This document shows, piece after piece, positions 5,216 to 6,818 of a DNA stretch of 6,818 nucleotides; position 1 is the first letter of the stretch; each line of letters begins with the position of its first letter. Below the pieces are notes generated by a model that was not told the DNA's origin, made no database searches, and was given only the letters and a program-made list of their open reading frames with translations. This DNA is from Chitinophagaceae bacterium. Lineage in GTDB: Bacteria > Bacteroidota > Bacteroidia > Chitinophagales > Chitinophagaceae. The stretch covers positions 1 through 6,818 of the forward strand of contig CANCKV010000177.1 of assembly GCA_947378615.1 (NCBI GenBank), written 5' to 3'. The translations under genes and the position numbers were made by a program.

Positions 5216-6481
5216 ATGGCTAAACAAACTAGTTTACATTGTTCATTTTGTGGCCGAGGTCGCGATGAAGTTAAAATACTGATTGCTGGTCAGGAAGGTC
5301 ATATTTGTGAGAATTGTGTAGAACATGCCCAAGATATTATCACTCAGGAATTAGGACTAAAAGAGCAGGCTACAGGGAATAGCGATTCTTCTAAGGGAGG
5401 TTCATCATCTAACTTTAAACTTAATATTCGTAAACCAGCAGAAATTAAGAAATTCTTGGACGAATATATCATTGGTCAGGATGACGCTAAAAGAGTTATT
5501 ACGGTAGCCGTATATAATCACTTTAAACGTATCAATCAAAAGCAGACTAATGATGATGTTGAAATAGAAAAAAGCAACATCGTAATGGTTGGAGAAACTG
5601 GAACAGGAAAAACTTTATTGGCAAAAACAATAGCTAGATTATTGAATGTTCCTTTTGCAATTGTAGATGCTACTGTTTTTACAGAAGCAGGTTATGTGGG
5701 TGAAGATGTAGAAAGTATGCTTACAAGACTTCTACAAAATTGTAATTATGATGTAAAGGCTGCTGAACGAGGTATCGTTTATGTAGATGAAATTGATAAG
5801 ATTGCACGAAAAGGTGACAATCCGTCAATTACTCGTGATGTAAGTGGTGAAGGTGTACAACAAGGTCTTTTGAAAATGTTAGAAGGCACAGAAGTTTTAG
5901 TTCCTCCTCAAGGTGGACGTAAACACCCTGAACAAAAGATGATAAAAGTTGATACCAAAAATATCTTATTCATTTGCGGAGGTGCTTTTGATGGCATTGA
6001 TAAAGTAATTGCAAGAAGAGTAAATACAAATGCAATCGGTTTCAATGTAAATAAAGAAAGTCAGGAGTATCAAAGAAATAATTTGTTGCAATTTATCAAT
6101 GCACAAGATTTAAAAAGTTTTGGATTGATTCCCGAATTATTAGGGCGTCTTCCAATTGTCACTTATTTAAACCCGTTAGATGCAGAAACTTTACGTAGTA
6201 TTTTAACTGTTCCCAAAAACTCTCTAATTAAGCAGTACAATCGCTTATTCGAGTTTGAAGGTATAGAATTAACTTTTGACGAAGAAGTATATCATTTTAT
6301 GGTTGAAAAGGCAATGGAATACAAACTTGGTGCGAGGGGATTGAGAAGTATTTGTGAGAGTATTCTTACAGATGCAATGTTTGAATTGCCTGGTTCTGGA
6401 GAAAAGAAATTACATATAACACTTGATTATGCTGAAAGTAAGTTTAGTAAAAGTAAATTGAGTTTACTTAAAGTAGCCTAA
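5216..6481 (+). CDS. clpX: ATP-dependent Clp protease ATP-binding subunit ClpX
   Basis: AAA+ unfoldase that recognises tagged proteins, unfolds them with ATP and threads them into ClpP. The protein has 421 residues and is complete (E. coli 424). The N-terminal zinc-binding domain has Cys9, Cys12, Cys31 and Cys34 in the CX2C-X18-CX2C pattern, followed by a Ser/Gly-rich linker (about 54-66). Walker A is GETGTGKT (126-133), with Glu where E. coli has Pro. The pore-1 loop is GYVGED (159-164) and Walker B is IVYVDEID (187-194). The RKH loop is GGRKHPEQ (233-240). The ClpP-docking IGF loop is at 274-276. The arginine finger is Arg311 in GRLP, and sensor II is GARGLRS (372-378). The start [13 protein letters not shown] at 5216 sits correctly before the zinc domain. 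It follows the two clpP genes but is separated from them by a hairpin and its own promoter candidate. Confidence 0.98.
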   Translation: MAKQTSLHCSFCGRGRDEVKILIAGQEGHICENCVEHAQDIITQELGLKEQATGNSDSSKGGSSSNFKLNIRKPAEIKKFLDEYIIGQDDAKRVITVAVYNHFKRINQKQTNDDVEIEKSNIVMVGETGTGKTLLAKTIARLLNVPFAIVDATVFTEAGYVGEDVESMLTRLLQNCNYDVKAAERGIVYVDEIDKIARKGDNPSITRDVSGEGVQQGLLKMLEGTEVLVPPQGGRKHPEQKMIKVDTKNILFICGGAFDGIDKVIARRVNTNAIGFNVNKESQEYQRNNLLQFINAQDLKSFGLIPELLGRLPIVTYLNPLDAETLRSILTVPKNSLIKQYNRLFEFEGIELTFDEEVYHFMVEKAMEYKLGARGLRSICESILTDAMFELPGSGEKKLHITLDYAESKFSKSKLSLLKVA

Positions 6482-6502
6482 GAAAGTCTTTTCATTTAAT
6501 AT

Positions 6503-6558
6503 AAAAGAGTAGTATAACATGTTGTTGCTAGCAATAACTTTTATACTACTCTTTTTTT
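6503..6558 (+). terminator. Strong intrinsic terminator of clpX
   Basis: AAAAGAGTAGTATAA (6503-6517) pairs perfectly with TTATACTACTCTTTT (6541-6555). The intervening bases form a second stem, GTTGTTG with CAATAAC (6521-6527 and 6532-6538, one G-U pair), closing on a CTAG loop. Seven T follow at 6552-6558. It begins 22 bp after the clpX stop, the expected place for a terminator. Confidence 0.85.
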
Positions 6559-6627
6559 ATACAATTTTATGTAATGAGTATTATACAGCTAGCAAGCCTT
6601 AACCTATTCATAAATTGATTTCTTGAA

Positions 6628-6649
6628 CAAATGACGTAAGCAAATGACG
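6628..6649. repeat. Tandem direct repeat CAAATGACG
   Basis: Two exact copies of CAAATGACG occur at 6628-6636 and 6641-6649, with a 13-bp period and a TAAG spacer. Nothing else marks the site. It could be a pair of binding sites or chance. Confidence 0.4.
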
Positions 6650-6684
6650 GGTTGTCAGTCGCTTGTACAAAATAGGTAAAGCTA

Positions 6685-6753
6685 ATTTTAGGTTTACAAT
6701 GAAGATTACACTTTTATTCTTTAAAAATGATTATTACACAAGGAACCTAAAAT
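6685..6753. repeat. 10-bp inverted repeat with 49-bp spacer
   Basis: ATTTTAGGTT (6685-6694) and AACCTAAAAT (6744-6753) are exact reverse complements. They are nested inside the 10-bp pair at 6605-6614 and 6783-6792. The enclosed segment has no gene; its longest frame from an ATG is 18 codons. Confidence 0.45.
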
Positions 6754-6818
6754 GAAAAAGGAACAAAATCTATAATAGATGGTTTATGAATAACCGAATA
6801 AACTCAATTAATCCTTGT

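Larger units (their letters stand above)
6559..6818. other. Non-coding right end with several short repeats
   Basis: No credible gene is visible in these 260 bp on either strand. The stretch contains an inverted repeat ATTTTAGGTT / AACCTAAAAT (6685-6694 and 6744-6753). A longer-range inverted repeat TATTCATAAA / TTTATGAATA (6605-6614 and 6783-6792) encloses it. There is also a direct repeat CAAATGACG (6628-6636 and 6641-6649). The purpose is unknown; a structured RNA, the leader of a gene beyond the edge or an element remnant are all possible. Confidence 0.5.

Noticed and set aside
6527..6595. Repeated GCTAGCAA at 6527-6534 and 6588-6595
   Set aside because: The first copy is part of the clpX terminator loop; eight bases over 61 bp is weak evidence of a mobile-element or attachment-site repeat.
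6699..6755. 18-codon frame beginning MKITLLFF at the right end
   Set aside because: Too short, overlaps an inverted-repeat arm, and has no supporting promoter or homology.

Overview
The window looks like chromosomal DNA from a low-GC member of the Bacteroidota, probably close to Chitinophagaceae. Three things support this. There is a PorP/SprF outer-membrane protein, a family essentially confined to Bacteroidota. The start codons are preceded by A/T-rich sequence with no Shine-Dalgarno motif. Several intergenic regions carry the Bacteroidota promoter pattern TTG / about 17-23 nt / TAnnTTTG. The genus-level placement is inference. No mobile element, CRISPR array, tRNA or rRNA is visible.

Left part, minus strand (1-1021): the N-terminal third of a beta-ketothiolase of the 3-oxoadipyl-CoA thiolase (PcaF/PaaJ) type runs off the left edge. 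Upstream of it is an atypical 2-Cys peroxiredoxin (Bcp). Two overlapping dyads lie between them, one with the shape of a terminator for bcp. A 517-bp AT-rich divergent spacer (1022-1538) then separates bcp from the plus-strand genes. It holds a good upp promoter, a second possible promoter and a cluster of TGACTA/TAGTCA hexamers.

Middle, plus strand (1539-3348): uracil phosphoribosyltransferase (upp), then a stand-alone PorP/SprF-family protein with signal peptide. They appear to be separate transcription units.

Right part, plus strand (3596-6481): a protease locus, clpP1 - clpP2 - clpX. Both ClpP paralogs keep the Ser-His-Asp triad but differ sharply elsewhere. ClpP1 has the usual N-terminal hairpin region. 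ClpP2 has a Glu/Asp/Lys-rich segment there and a different set of residues in the groove that normally receives the IGF loop of ClpX. ClpX is complete, with zinc-binding domain, AAA+ motifs and IGF loop. The clpP genes are 48 bp apart and look co-transcribed. A strong hairpin and a perfect TAnnTTTG element separate them from clpX, suggesting that clpX is transcribed at least partly on its own. A strong intrinsic terminator follows clpX, and the last 260 bp are non-coding with several repeats.

Most of the window is ordinary housekeeping content. The most interesting signal is the divergent ClpP pair, which suggests a mixed or asymmetric ClpP1P2 protease served by one ClpX. I do not see a clearly novel system.
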